DNA of 64,000 nucleotides from Gnetum montanum (GCA_015680685.1 MNCI01034266.1:193959-257958); one strand, 5' to 3'; shown: positions 12,147 through 24,790, counted from the first letter of the stretch. Numbers and translations are program-made. Notes: generated by a model from the sequence alone, not told the origin.

Positions 12147-14338
12147 TGTACTGTTTGAAATCATCGGCGTAAGGCTGGAATAAAAACGAACGCCTAAAGA
12201 TCTCCGGAGAGAAACAACAGACCCTTCCTTCACATGAGGGAAAGCTAGAAATAAACAAAGGTAGAGTGCCTTGGATGGTTTGCACGTAGATCAAACAAGG
12301 ACTTCCCCTAGCGTATGCAATGGTAGTGCGCCGGGTTATTGCAAACAAACGTAAACAAATGCAAATGTAAACATGGACAAGCACAAACAAGGTGTAAACA
12401 GTGTAAATAAAAAATAATGTAAAATATAAATATGATTGGAAAAAATGTAACTATTTGTATTGATTGAGAATTACAAAGAAGTGCATTGGTTAGAACATAG
12501 TTGTAGAATGATTGTAAGGTGGACGTTTAGCCCCGATGTGAATGGATGTTAGGGAATACAGGTTTCTGGTTGAAGGTTCTGCATGTGACCAAGATTGCCC
12601 TTGCTCAGAGTGATCAAGTTTGATGCCCAGCGTATGAAATGTTGCCTAGAATGTTCAGCATGCAAGGTGTTCAAGATGCTCCGTGACTAAATTTTGCCAA
12701 GCTACTGATCTAGTGGAAAATCAGGTTATTCATATGATTTTGATGCATGGGATGTAGATCTGTGTGAAGATCCATGGCTGTGGGGTGAGAAAAATTTAGA
12801 TCTGGTGACAAGTGTGTGCGTTGACCGGATGCACAGAAATTATTACAATGTATAGTGTAGCATCCAAGATCTCTTACGCTGACGTGTGTAATCCATAGCG
12901 TAAGAGCTTGATACATTGAAAAATGCAAAATGTACAAAGAATGTTAAAGTACAAGAGTGGATTTGGATGTCTGGCCTCCGGATCTGCAGATCTATCTATC
13001 TTTTGCTCTGCCAAGGCCTCTAGTGTGCATGGATCTAGCTCTGGCATGTCTACAACATGTCTTGGAGTTAGCGTCTAGCATCCAACGTCCACCGTCCAGC
13101 ATATGAAAGTGCTTACGCTGGGTTTAGGCTGTTGGAAGCATGTCAGCATGTACAACGTATGACCTAAAAAAAGTGCATTTTGAACCCATTTTTGATCTAT
13201 GAGAACTATTTTCAGAGTGGATTTGCATGCCATGGGTTATGAGGTTTTTGTGTGGCAAATTTGGGCTGATTTGGATGTCATTTTGGCCCTGTTTTGGTTG
13301 ATGAAGCTGAGCATTACGCTGTGCAGCATCTGAAAAAGTAACCCTAGTGCCACCAAGTGTTTCCACCCTATTTTGAGCTCATTTTATATGTTGATGCCTA
13401 TTTGATGTTTCTTGACTACTGCCTACTCTCCAGGGTGGCCTGGGTGCAAAGTTTGACTCCGTTTAGTTTTTGTTTCAAGCCTGTTTAGTTTGGTCACGCT
13501 GTGCTTACATTGTGCAGCATGAACAAAGTTTGTCCCTAGCGTGACCAAGCTTAAATGGCATGTTTGAAGCCCAAATCATGATTTTCTAAAGCCTATGAAC
13601 ATGGAAAATTGTTTCCTAGCTTCCAAGAGTCAAATTCATGTCAAAATTCTTCCTGGAGGTGCCTGAATTAAGCCGTTCTTGTTTGGTCACGTTGTGCAGC
13701 GTCTGAAAAAGTAACCCTAACATCAGCAAGTCAAAATGGCATATTTTAGGCTTAAATTTGGAGTTTTTGAAGCCTAGGAGTTACTAGGGGCGTTGGTGAA
13801 GGTCATGGAGGGTCCTTGTGCTCAATTTTGGCCTATTTTGGCTTAGTTTCGGGGCTCCAAAATTTGGTGACGTTGATCCTTACTCTGTGCAATGCAAGAA
13901 AATGTAGCTCTAGCATGAGCAATTGAAAGTACCTTATTTAAGGTCCAAATTTTGATTTTTTGGAGGTTGGGAGCTACTGGGGACCTTGGTGAAGGTCATG
14001 GGGGGTCATTGTGCTTGATTTTGGTCTATTTTGACTCATTTTCGGGGCTCCAAAAGTTGGTGACGCTGATCCTCAAGCTGTGCAGTGTAAGAAAATGTAA
14101 CCAAAATGTACTTAGCCAAAACCAATAATTTTGAGCCCAAAAATTTTGATTCTAGATGCTAGAAGTTGATGTAGCCATCTGTGGACCCTAGGGGAACCTT
14201 TCCTATTGAATCATGAATGATTGAGGGTTGTTTCGGAGGCCTCCAAGTTTGGTCATGCTGTATTCATGCTTGGATAGCTGCATGACTTAGCTTGAATCTT
14301 GTTTGAAAGTGCTAGGCCAAAATTTTGTGGTGCTTTCA
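12147..14338 (-). repeat. 5' LTR of element B
   Basis: About 2.19 kb, paired with 4557-6517. Starts TGAAAGCACCAC and ends CAGTACA in element orientation. Retains about 230 bp missing from the other LTR and the same internal iterations (near 13750 and 13960). Its TATA position is mutated. Confidence 0.88.
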
Positions 14339-14343
14339 GTTAT
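14339..14343. repeat. Right target-site duplication of B
   Basis: GTTAT, matching 4552-4556. The sequence that follows (tttaatgaaaa) continues the leader of copy A and matches copy C at 24795 onward. Confidence 0.88.
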
Positions 14344-15604
14344 TTTAATGAAAACAACTCAAGATAGGCTATGAAATAGATAAAATGAAGGTAGCTTCCA
14401 ACAAGTGGGATTCAGAAGCAATCAAAGGGAGTAAAATTGGTCGAACACAAGATACTCACTAAAAATAGCAAGTAAGGGGTAAAGGGAAGTATACTACTTT
14501 ACCAAAAATGGAAAGATAAAAAAGTGATAGAAAACTTTACCCACACTAACCTTCTAGCTATCATGCTCCTTGATGCTCACATTGGCTTCCTAGCTATCAC
14601 ACCCTTGGGTGTGGTAGGAGGGAAAGAAGAGGTGAGATGGAGGGATCTCACACCTTACAAAGCCAACGTTAGTAAGAGGGGGTGAAAGCTATTACATGTG
14701 TGAAGAAAAGGATGCAAATTTTGATAGTTGGAATTGCTATAAATTTTAAATTTGGTAGAAATAGGAAAAATGATAAAAAATATATTACTTACTAAAAGTA
14801 GTAAGTGGAAGGGTAAAGGGGGGCACATCCATTTTACCAAGAAATTATTGTGATGGAAAATTTTAGTCACTAGAAAAACCAAGGATTCTTTGTTGCAAGT
14901 AGCCTCAACCCTAAATCCCATAGGCCTCCATGAGAAAAATGGGATCTAAGATGCTTTGGATGATCTAGTAGATTATGTAAGGACTTGAGGGGGATGCAAA
15001 TTAGGGGTAACAAAGATGGAATATGTAGATCTATAAAGTAATGCACTTAAAATATAACAATTATCTCTAGAATTGTACACAAAATGAGGTCATAAACTTT
15101 ATTAAATGATGTAGATCGATAAAGGAATGCACTTAAAATATAACAATTATCTCTAGAATTGTACATAAAATGAAGTTATAAATTTATTAAATAAACAAAG
15201 AATGAGTTCAAAGGGATGTACAAATTTGGTGCCCATGAAGGGAAAAAGGGGGGGTTCACTTGGGTAGGGGTTCAGAGCCCATTGAAGCCATAATCAACTC
15301 CACTATATAGTATCTCTACCATTCCTGATGCTATCGAGCTTCCTTTGTTACCATCTTAGATCTGCAATGTTGGTTATTGCTGGGGTTAGGAAAATGTGAA
15401 GGATTGGGATAGCCAAACTACACCAATCTAGGATTTGGGGATCATTGGGGGGTAACGTTGACATCCAAAGTTTACAGATCCTAAAGGAGGAGGAGGTGGG
15501 GGGTGTCAGGGTAGGGGGGGGGGGGCCCAGCAGGGGAGTGTGGAAGGGGAGGTAATAGGGGATAATAGGCTGTAATGGTTCCATGTTTCTAGGCACCAAG
15601 AAGC
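14344..15604 (-). other. 5' leader of copy A, cut off from its gag by B
   Basis: Aligns with the C leader 24795-26493 almost throughout, including the words agtagtaag and the phrase around ctagaaaaaccaaggattct (14870-14890 here, 25900-25920 in C). A degenerate primer-binding site lies at about 15581-15598, reading TGGTGCCTAGAAACATGG in element orientation. A G-run sits at 15515-15527. No gene seen. Confidence 0.65.
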
Positions 15605-16378
15605 TACATTTATACTAAGGAAGCAAGAGCTCTTAGATGTCAAAATGCTAAGGATTCTGAATTCAAAAAGTATGGAACCTTGACATGGTTCTAGGTTTTT
15701 GTTTTCATAGGGTTATGGCCATGATTTGGGCTACAAATAGCTAATTAATTGGCTATAAATAGTTGATTTATTGGCTACAAAATAGTTATCAAATTGCTAA
15801 AAATTAGTATCCATATTTAGAGGGGTAGGTGAGATCCACCCCCATGCATCCTAGCTATTTGGCCCCTTCCATATTGTTTGACCCTCTCTCTCCTAGCTAG
15901 TTGATCCCCCCTACGGGGAGAGTGTCAATGTCGAGGGGGGATGGAAGGTCAATGTTGGCGGTGAAGGTGAATCCCTCTAGACTAGGTTGCCCTCCTTTCC
16001 ATGCAAGGGGTAGGTGAGTTCCACCCCCTTGCAATTCTCCATGTTGGCCTTGAAGTCTCCTAGCTGGCTTACCCCCTTGTAGGGGGTGTGTTAGCATAGA
16101 AAAATGTGTACCTCCCACAAAACTCTTCAAATTACCATTTTTGATATTCCAAAAGGCATTTTTGACTTTCCCACCCTAAATATAGACATTAGGTAACTTT
16201 TCTCACCTGGGGAATGAGGCTTTGGTCATTTATGAAGCATTTTTTAGGCCCAAAAGTATGAAACATGTGATATTGTCTCTTTATGGGTTACAAACCTCAC
16301 ATTTAAAATAAAATATTGCCTCAGGTTTCATGGGATGGGATTACAAAGGTTTCAACATGAAAATTTGGTAGTGTTTCA
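15605..16378 (-). repeat. LTR shared by pol copy C (as 3' LTR) and gag-pro copy A (as 5' LTR)
   Basis: About 0.77 kb. In element orientation it begins TGAAACAC just after a purine tract (AAAAAAAGAGGGAG) and ends just before the primer-binding site. It contains ccccttgtaggggg and ccatgttggc motifs that also occur in the ~192-bp repeats. A possible TATA (CTATATTTAG) lies near 16180-16190. Since pol lies on one side and gag on the other, one LTR appears to serve two tandem interiors. Confidence 0.65.
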
Positions 16379-16448
16379 TTTCTCCCTCTTTTTTTGTATT
16401 AGGAGGATTGACCCAAGAGATATCGATAAAGAATACAAAACACCACTA
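16371..16448 (-). repeat. Polypurine-tract/LTR palindrome, copy C
   Basis: The arm tagtg-tgttt pairs with aaacaccacta; the middle reads aggattgacccaagag, as in the copy at 28371-28443. It spans the boundary of the LTR ending at 16378. Confidence 0.55.
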
Positions 16449-16612
16449 TAGGTCCACCACTGATGTTCTATCTCCATGCTTGATCCAGTTATGTCAAACC
16501 ATGTCAAAGAGTGCTTGTGATGATGGGATTGAACTATGATGAAGAAGTGGTAATGGTAATTAGGGAGATGGTTATGGAAGCTAATGATGCATTCCATGCA
16601 CTACCACCATGG
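16449..16612. other. Short non-coding segment
   Basis: Nothing recognised. It lies where the rest of integrase and the 3' flank would be expected, so it probably marks a deletion. Confidence 0.4.
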
Positions 16613-18615
16613 CTATAGTGTGTTATAGGTTCAATGATATCCAACCCATCATTAAAATGACTAGATGATCTGAGCGGTATGTAACTCTATTGATGATATG
16701 TGCATAAGGTTTCTATGTCATTGGCATGTGTCCCAATGCTTAACCTTTTTCATGCAGTCACTTTTCATATGGGTCTAGTAGTAATCTAACAAGCTAATCT
16801 TAGTGTCCATAGCTCTTAGTCCTATATGTCCCCCACAAATACCCTTGTGAACCTCCTCTAAGATTATTTTAGCCTTACTTTTACCTAAGTAGTTTAGTTA
16901 TATACCATCATAGGAACATTGACATAATGTGTTATTGCCTATGATGATATACCCCATCAATCTTTTTTGCATAGCATCCTTCTGGGTAGTAGTCAAGCCT
17001 TGCGAAGACTCACCATGCATAAGGTAAAATTTGATATCATCATACTGCTTTCTAATAGGAGAAATATGGACAATGACTACAAAAACATCGTTAGTGTTCT
17101 GCGTGATGGAAATAGCATAGTCCACGATTAAGGTGGGCAACATATTGAACACATCTAGCATCACATTGAGAGCTAATGTTTCAATTGCATTGACTATGAC
17201 ATTCTTGTTTTGGGGTATGTGTCGGATATCAATGTTTGTAAACTATTGTAACAATTTTTTTCCTAAGTCACATTATGATTGTAAGTGTTTAGTTTTATAG
17301 GAATAGACTTCCATTACTTGGTTGACCACAAGTTGGGAATCACCTTTAATTACTAAGCATCTAATTCCTAGGTCATGAGCTACAATCATTCCCCTGATCA
17401 AAACATCATACTCCACTATGTTGTTGGTACATTAGAACTCAAAATGATAGGCGAAGGGTTGGATTTAATCAGATGGAAATATTATGATGGCAATAGCATT
17501 GGCCCCATGGGTAGTTGAAGCTCTATCAAAGTATATGACCACCTCATAACCCTCAAGCACTTGGCTAAAAATACTAATATGCTCATCAGGGAACTCAGGA
17601 CCTATGGTTGCCTGGTCATTAATAGGTGAAACTGAGTTGTACAACTATTACTTAACCTCTCGTTGAGGATTGAGAGATGTAATGAAGGCTAAACTTCATA
17701 GTTATGGATTTCCATTAGGCTATGCAACTACTCTAATACATATTTATTGTTATGGATCTAAGCACATTATATTTGCAAATGCTATTGACTTAGCTTCTAA
17801 AGAGGTAATGTCCCTACTTCTTCAATGAGAAGACTAGTGCTAGACAATATTTCTCCACTTGACTGTATGGGGTTTCATGGGAAACTGATGTATGACTAAG
17901 ATAGTACATGAGCATTTCCACTCCATCATCATGTTTTTGAAAAAGTAGAGAGGTGATAGATGTGTTAGAGAAGGCCAGTTAGATGTAAAAAGGTTTAGCC
18001 TATTGTAGAGGATAGATTGTTGGTAGTTGTGTGAACTCTTGCTCATGGTTTTCAAAGGACTCTTTGCATTGAGCTATCCACTCATTGTGAATTCCTTTCT
18101 TATGAAAGTGTTGCATGGAATGTAATTTAACTGTACACTGAGTGACAAACCTACAAATATTTTACAATCTATCTTGAAATCCCTAAAGCTCCCTAAGGTT
18201 GGTGGGTGATACTAATTTGGATATGGCTTTAACCTTATTAGGATCAACACATATTCGTACCTTAGATACCAGAAAGCCAAGCATCTTGTTGATCTTGACA
18301 CTGAAGATACACTTCTTGGGATTGAGCCTAAGCTCATATTTGAGGCTTCATTTAAGCACAATATCTAGGTCATTAGCATGGTCACTAGCCTCTTTGGACT
18401 TAACAACTATGTCATCCATGTAATCATTAAGGAAACCTAGCATGTAATTGCTAAAGATATAAGTCATGACTCATTGATAGGTTGCTCATACATTATTGAG
18501 GCTAAAAGGCATCATAATATAGCAAAATGTCCCCTAAGGGGTCATGAAGGTCATGTTAAGTTGGTGCTTTGGGTTCATCCTAATTTCATTGTATTTCGAG
18601 AACCCATCCTAATTT
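16613..18615 (-). pseudogene. Ty3/gypsy pol fragment: RT, RNase H, integrase start (copy C)
   Basis: Reverse transcriptase begins abruptly at a DGFSKYN-type motif (about 18600), so the amino part of RT is missing. Then follow a TP.GTF.Y..MPF.LNN segment, YMDDIVVKSKE with YMDD at 18411-18422, LNPKKCIF, and KMLGFLVS. RNase H (about 17290-17560) shows YFD.AST..GANAIAI, a CTNN..EYD..I.G motif, and several stops; the Gly after the first Asp is Arg. The linker to integrase (16898-17060) reads YDDIKFYL and the integrase stops just after LDII.PIT, so the core is lost. Members of this group normally encode about 1000 residues of pol; a little over 600 remain. Confidence 0.85.
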
Positions 18616-20020
18616 GTTTTTAAGGTTACTCCCTTGTTTCCATGGTAAACCCCCTTGCAAAGAGGTAAGCCAACATGGAAGATCCCAAGGGATTGAAAAT
18701 TAACAACTTTTTATTAGTTTTGGGCATGCATGTGCATTCTCAAGGTTGCTGGTGCTACTAGACATTTCCTAAGATCAAAAATTGTCAATTTTAAGGATTA
18801 TTTATTAGTTTTTATGATTATTCCCTTGTTTCCACACTAAGCCCCCCTTACAGGGGTTAAGCCAACATGGAAGATTCTAAGGGGTTGAAGATTAACAAAT
18901 TTTGATTAGTTTTACACATCCATGTGCATGCTTGAGGTTATCAGTGTTGTTGGACATTGCCCAAGACTAAAAATTATTAATTTTAAGGATTTTTAATTAG
19001 GTTTTAGGGTTATTCTCTTGTTTCCACATTGATCCCCCTTGTAGGAGGGTAAGCTAGTGTGGATGATTTCAAGGGGTTGAAAATTGACCAATTTTGATTA
19101 GGTTTAAGCATGCATGTGCCTTCTCAGGGTTGTCGTTGCTACTAGAAATTGCCCAAGATCAAAAATTGTTAAATTTTAATGGATTTTAAGTAGGTTTTAG
19201 GGTTACCCCCTTGTTTCCATGCTGAGCCCCCCTTGTAGTGGGGTTAGCCAACATGGAAGATTTCAAGGGGTTGAAAATTGACAAATTTTAATTAGTTTTG
19301 GACATGCATGTCCCTTCTTGGGGTTGCTGATGCTACTAGATATTGCCCAAGATGAAAACTTGTTACTTGTAAGGTCTTTAAACTAGGTTTTAAGGTTACC
19401 AACTTGTTTCCATGCTGAGTTCCCCTTCCAAGGGGTAGGCTAGAGTGGAAGATCCCAAGGGATTGAAAATTAACAAATTTTAATGAGTTTTGGATGTGCA
19501 TGTGCATTCCTATGGTTACTAGTGTTGCTAGGCATTACCCAAGACCAAAATTTATCATTTTCAAGGGTTATTTATTGGTTTTTTAGGTTACCCCATTATT
19601 TCTATACTAAGGCTCCCCTGCAAGGGGTAAATTAGCATGAAAGATTCCAAGGGATTGAAAATTGAATTTTTTTTATCTATTTTGGGCATGCATCTGCATT
19701 CCTGGGATTGTCACTGTTATTGGACATTGCCCAAGATTAAAACTTGTCAATTTTAAGGCTTTTTAATTATATTTTATGGTTACCCCATTATTTCTAGGCT
19801 GAGCCCCCCTTGAAGGGGTAAGGCAACATGGAAGATCCCAAGGGGTTGAAATTGACAAATTTTGAGCATGCATGTACCTTCCAAGGTTTGCCAATTCTAG
19901 TAGACATTACCCAAGATTGAAACTTGTTAATTTTAAGACTTTTTAACTTGTTTTTGAGGTTACCACCTTGTTTCCACATTGAGCCCCCCTTTCCAAGGGG
20001 GTATGATAGGGCGGAAGACC
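18616..20020. repeat. ~192-bp tandem repeat block with a hairpin in each unit
   Basis: The landmark tttcca..ct.agcccccctt occurs at about 18636, 18828, 19019, 19213, 19408, 19598, 19789 and 19970, spacing 181-195 bp. Each unit also carries gcatgcatgtgc..tc, then ggttg-(t/c)-(t/g)g-tgct, then ttgcccaagat. The landmark is a hairpin: at 19214-19258 TTCCATG pairs with CATGGAA, and a CCCC run inside pairs with GGGG. The block runs straight into RT. A related block is at 46600-49830. Confidence 0.82.
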
Positions 20021-20648
20021 TTGGAAGTGTTCAACCATTGAAGGTCATGAGGGGGCACCATGGCTATGAATGCAAGAAAATATGGTCACTAGAGGTTAGG
20101 AAAAGGAGTTTTATGTTACAACCCCTAAACCCCCATGTTTGCCCCACATTGGATAACATGAAGTAGGGTTTCACCAATGTGGGGTATGATACAAGGTTGC
20201 AAATTGACTTATTCCAATGCAAAATTAGGCTATTGGAGGCTATACGGAGTATAGAGGTCAAATAATGGTAATTAGGTGATCAATTTATGGAATTTTATGT
20301 TGCCTCCCATCCATCCATCTTAGGGCCAAGGTGTACAGAATGGACAAGGCCTTCCCCCATGTGGGACCATGAAATTGAAAAGTTTTGACAACTTTTGACT
20401 AGGCTTTCCAGGGTTTAGGGGTTGTCGAGAATGATTGGATAGATTCTAGGTTATGTGGGCCCTTTCTAAGGGTCAGATCTAGGTGTAATGGGAAATGGGT
20501 GGGGGGAGCGACATGAATGATGGTTACCCTCCATTTTTTGACATTGAGCCCCCCTGTAGGGGGTGGGGGTAAGCTAGCATGGAAACCTAGGATGACTATT
20601 TTTAAAAAAGTTTAATCCCATTTCAGAGCCTAGGGTTGGATGATGCAA
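20021..20648. repeat. Degenerate continuation of the ~192-bp repeats
   Basis: Further agcccccctgtagggggtggg (20545) and ccccacattgg...ccaatgtgggg (20140-20190) dyads without regular spacing. No gene seen. Confidence 0.45.
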
Positions 20649-20890
20649 GTTGCAATTGCTAAAGATGGTGGACCATGATACCAATTTAAAGCCCTAGCAT
20701 GCCATGGTACTATTTTAAGGTCATAGTGGACCACAAACTCTACTTTAGAGTCTTAGTAGACTACAATGATGATTTAAGGCCTCGACAGTTCATGATGCCA
20801 GTTTAAGGCCTTGACAGGTAGCAATGTAAATTTAAGTCCTAAGTAGGCCATTGGTTTGCTATTTTTAGGCCATGTTGTGCCCTTGGTGTC
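20649..20890 (-). repeat. Hairpin array after gag-pro, copy C
   Basis: Units with tttaaggcc/tttagagtc words every ~30 bp, including agtcttagtagact near 20748-20762. Same position relative to gag-pro as in A, B, E and F. Confidence 0.7.
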
Positions 20891-21112
20891 TTATATATTT
20901 TGGTAATAATTTTTTTTAAAAATTTTTATAATTTTTTCTAGTTTTAATATTTTTTATAATGATTTTATTTTTGTTTTCATCATGCATAAAAGTAATAGAA
21001 AAGAAAAGCTATAACACATGAGTAAAATGTAACTGAAGATATAAATCTAGGCTACCTACATGAAGAGTAAAATGAAATGCATGAACAAGAATAATGAATT
21101 AGCAAAGAAAAT

Positions 21113-24100
21113 CTAAGCTATATGGCTATTAACTATATGGTTATAAGGACATGGGGTGGAAGGCCTAAGGGGTAATTCACTTGTGGAGACTTTTCCTAAT
21201 TTTCAAAATATTAGGGAATGAGTAAGGTCTACTCTAAATAAAGTTCTATTTTCCATCACCTTTAGTAATGATGCTAAATGGGAGTTCATCCCATGATGCA
21301 TTGTGCTACCCATGATTGTCTTTATGGGCTTTCTGCTCTCTCTTGGGTTGTTGGGCTTTAGGACTAGGATTTGTTTCTTGAAACTCCACTTCAGATCCTT
21401 GCTCTATGTCCACATTGTTAATAGCTAGGAGAATTGAATTATCATTATGAATGATGATCTCACCTCCATCATAAGGAAGGTGAATCTCTTGGTGGATGGG
21501 AGAAGACATAGCTCATAACAAAGCCAACCAAGGTCTTCATAGGATAAGGTTAAACTGATGCATCTCCTCCATCACCAAGAAATTCACCGTCATAGAGAAT
21601 TGTTCCCCTATTACAAAATCAAAGGAGATGGATTCATTGATAGTAACCATTGATCCATTGAAAGACTTGAAAGAAATTGTTGATGTATGTTGTATTTTCT
21701 CTATCAATCCTAATCATTCAACGATGGTACATGGGATAACTTTAGTAGTCACACCATCATCTACATGCACTTGATGCACCATGAACTACTCTATGCATAT
21801 GGTTATGAACAAAGGAGCCCTAGTAATTTTTCCATTCTAGGGATTAAACTTAATTTTTCTATCAAAAAATATTAGGGGTGTTGGCTTCCCCTCCTTGGGT
21901 GTGAAAGGAACCATTAGTGCATGGATGGATTCCTCGTTAGTGGGGATATCCTTGCTAATGGGTATAAAAATTAGCATTTTGACTAATCTTTCACGATGTG
22001 TGGTAGAAGTCATGATTAGGTCATACAAACTTAGAGTTTTGTTGTTTTGCTTAATATATTGTCTAACCTAATCTATTGCATTGAGAAAGGTTTTCTCATT
22101 AGTTCTGCACTTGTTGCCCTGGTTGTGCTTCACTTCCTTTAAGCACCTCAAAATGCAAAATTTGGTATTAGGTTGTGACTGTTGGGGCTTCTCCTCATTC
22201 TTTTGGCCACAAGCTTTGGGATCCTCTTATGGCTTGTTGTTTAGAGTGGGTTTGGTAGAGGAGGTCATGGGTACAACTAATATAAGAGTGGGCTTTGGTG
22301 GGCCCACTTCCTTTCATGCCTTCATCTTATTATCAACCTTATTGTTGGGCTTTTTCTTTTGCTTCTTCCTTTGCTTGTTTGGAGCTTTTTGTTTGTGAGG
22401 AAGATGTGATAGTGTTGGCAATCACAGGAGGTTGTTGGGTGGTTTTATTAGTTGGAAAGGCTATGGCTAGTTGGGCTATGATGGGCTTGGAAATCTTGAT
22501 GATAAATAGTTCCTTGGGAGGTACCTATGATGGCACCCTTACAACAAAAGGGGATCTTGAACTAGTGGGAGCTAAAGAAGCACTTTTACCATAACAAGGT
22601 ATGCAAATTATAAATGGTTCTCTTGAAGATCTCTGATTATCATCTACATTGAATGCCGATATGATATATGTAGCATTGTTATCATTCATTGTGTCTTTGT
22701 ACACATCCATTGATTGGTTTTTAGGTTGGATAGGGTTGAATGCATCTAGAACTAGCTCTTCCTTATCTATCATCTTCTACAAGTCATCCTTTAGCGCAAG
22801 GTAGAAGTCTGTGTCATGACTAAGTAGTTGGTAATAGTGGAAAAAAAATTCTATCTTGAAGTATTTAAATACTAGTGAATCATCTTTCATTATTCTAGTG
22901 GGATCCTTGGCTATTTTACAATATCTATCATGTTTCTTTAGGGAGGCTTCAAACATTTGTTTGTATTGGATACACCCACTTTTTAAAAGCTTGTCTAATA
23001 GCTTTGATTGTTTTAATGGTAGTGTAGTGTATTTGGACCTATCATTCCTTTCAAAACTAGGTTTGGTCATTGTTGATGTAGTGGCCCTAGAGGCTAAAGG
23101 TTGGTTATCATGGTTATTATTAGTGAGGACATTGGGTGGGTTAGTCCTTGGCCCCTAGTTAGTGGTCTTAGCCTCCTTAGTTATAGTTGCTATGGTCATA
23201 TTTTTATGTCTTCTCTTCTCCTTACTTCTCCAAGTATGTTGATTTTTGTAAGCTATGTAGACAAGGTCATGACTAGCCTCTACAACATCTTCTACATTCT
23301 TGATCTAGGAGAAAAATTGGCTAAGTGACCATGGGTCAAGGTAGTAAAGTGTGGACTTGATAAAGTAATTAACCACCCTCTTAAATATAGCCAAAAGGTG
23401 ATTTTTAGCTATGGGCTCTGGTATTTTGTTCAAGGGTCCATTCCACCATTGGATGAACTTCTGTATGGGCTCAAGAGGTTCCTACTTAACCTTCAAGAGT
23501 TGGTCAAGTGTGGTGTTTGGCTTCAAGTTATACTTGAAGTAATTAACAAAATAAGCTATCAAGTCCTCAAGGTAGGATATGGACCCTCTAGGTAATGCAT
23601 GGTACCAATCAAGCACTTTCCTAGTCAAGGACATAGGAAAAATCCTCATGATGGTATGAGGCCATACTTGCAATAGCAAGCACTTAGATCTAAGGATTAT
23701 AAGATGAGCATTAGGGTTACCTTCTCCACTGTATTTTTTAAATTGGGGGATAAGGACACTAGGAGGAAGTGTCAAAGGTGGAACCACAAGACTAATAAAA
23801 TCATCCTAGTAGAGGTCCATGATCTTTACACTTTAAGATGTAGAGGCTTTAAGCCTCTTTAACTCTTTTGTTAGGTCCTAGATCATATGGAAGGCTTGAT
23901 TTAGGCTCTTTGGTGGTCCTATTGGTTGTGAGGCTTGTGGCCTCACTATGGGTTTTATGAAAGAAAGAAGGGGTTGAATTATGGTTGTGGCTTGTGGACC
24001 AAACAATGAAAAGGATGTCTATGATGGTACTTAAGGCACAAATGGGATAAAGGAGGTATGTGACCCCTATGTTTCCTAGGGACTCATAGTGGATCCCCTG

Positions 24101-24790
24101 TTAGTAGTTAGTGGATTTGTGATGGTAAAAACCACCATTAATGGTTTTATATATCAAGAATATGTTGTGAATGGAATTGATGTCTTATAGTTTATTGTTT
24201 GTGTATTGGCTGAGTTTGATGTGTGGCTATAATAGGTGTCGGATCTACCATATTATTATAGGAAGGAGTGGAAGATGGTGGCACCATGCCCATGGAGAAA
24301 GAAAAGCATTGGAGGAAGATGTTGTGACCTTGGAGGATGTTTGTTGGAATAGTCCTTCTAGGATGTTTTCAAGCTTAGATTCTTCCTTAAATTCATCCTC
24401 ATCTTTCTATTATTACTTAGAGCTATGCTTGTCATCTTCCTCTACAACAACAATCATTTAGGCTAGGATGAGAGCATAGATGTCATGAAGGGGACTTTGG
24501 TCATACAAGGAAGGGATGTACTCCTTCCCACTCTTATGTATGAGCTCAACCTCCCTCTTGGCCTTGGCTTTAATTCATGGAATTAGCATGCATACATGTA
24601 TTTTGGCACATATGAAGTTATAATGATCTTCATTTATTTTTACAAAATTAGGATACTTCCCTCTAATCCTCAAAGATCATCTACACTTAATGATGGTAGG
24701 GTCTTTGGGATCATAGACCCTCAAAGCTTATTGATCTAACCTACTGTTAGTGTTTTTGTAAGGAAAATTAGTTGATCACATGGGAGACAT
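21113..24790 (-). pseudogene. Ty3/gypsy gag-protease polyprotein, copy C (decayed)
   Basis: Same family and layout as copy A. ATG at 24790 is followed by Ser-Pro and, further on, RVYDPKD. The gag core (23482-23787) contains a stretch reading GEGNPNAHLI and, later, LKPNTTLDQLLKVK. The zinc-binding variant near 22800-22830 has lost its first Cys (F.HYYQ....HDT). PF(V/I) segments occur near 22500-22620. The protease site reads VHVDDG.TTKVI (about 21735-21770), followed by GGEIIIHNDN (about 21430-21480). The tail ends at TAG 21113-21115, matching A. The hairpin array and not pol follows. Stops throughout. Confidence 0.85.

Larger units (their letters stand above)
4552..14343 (-). mobile_element. 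Element B: complete pol-less LTR retrotransposon nested in A
   Basis: A whole LTR element in minus orientation. Its 3' LTR is 4557-6517 and its 5' LTR is 12147-14338; both start TGAAA and end with ACA in element orientation. The 5-bp duplication GTTAT flanks it at 4552-4556 and 14339-14343. Removing it joins cat-ggttat to tttaatgaaaa, which is the uninterrupted sequence of copy C at 24788-24805. The interior (6518-12146, about 5.6 kb) holds a leader with a primer-binding site, gag-pro, a hairpin array and a polypurine-tract region, but no RT, RNase H or integrase. It was therefore mobilised by enzymes supplied in trans. It has visibly more CpG than its surroundings, consistent with a later insertion. 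Confidence 0.9.

Noticed and set aside
15605-16378. LTR of A/C as extending to gag at 24790/4550
   Set aside because: The primer-binding-site-like sequence at 15581-15598 and 26474-26487 puts the LTR end there; the rest is leader.
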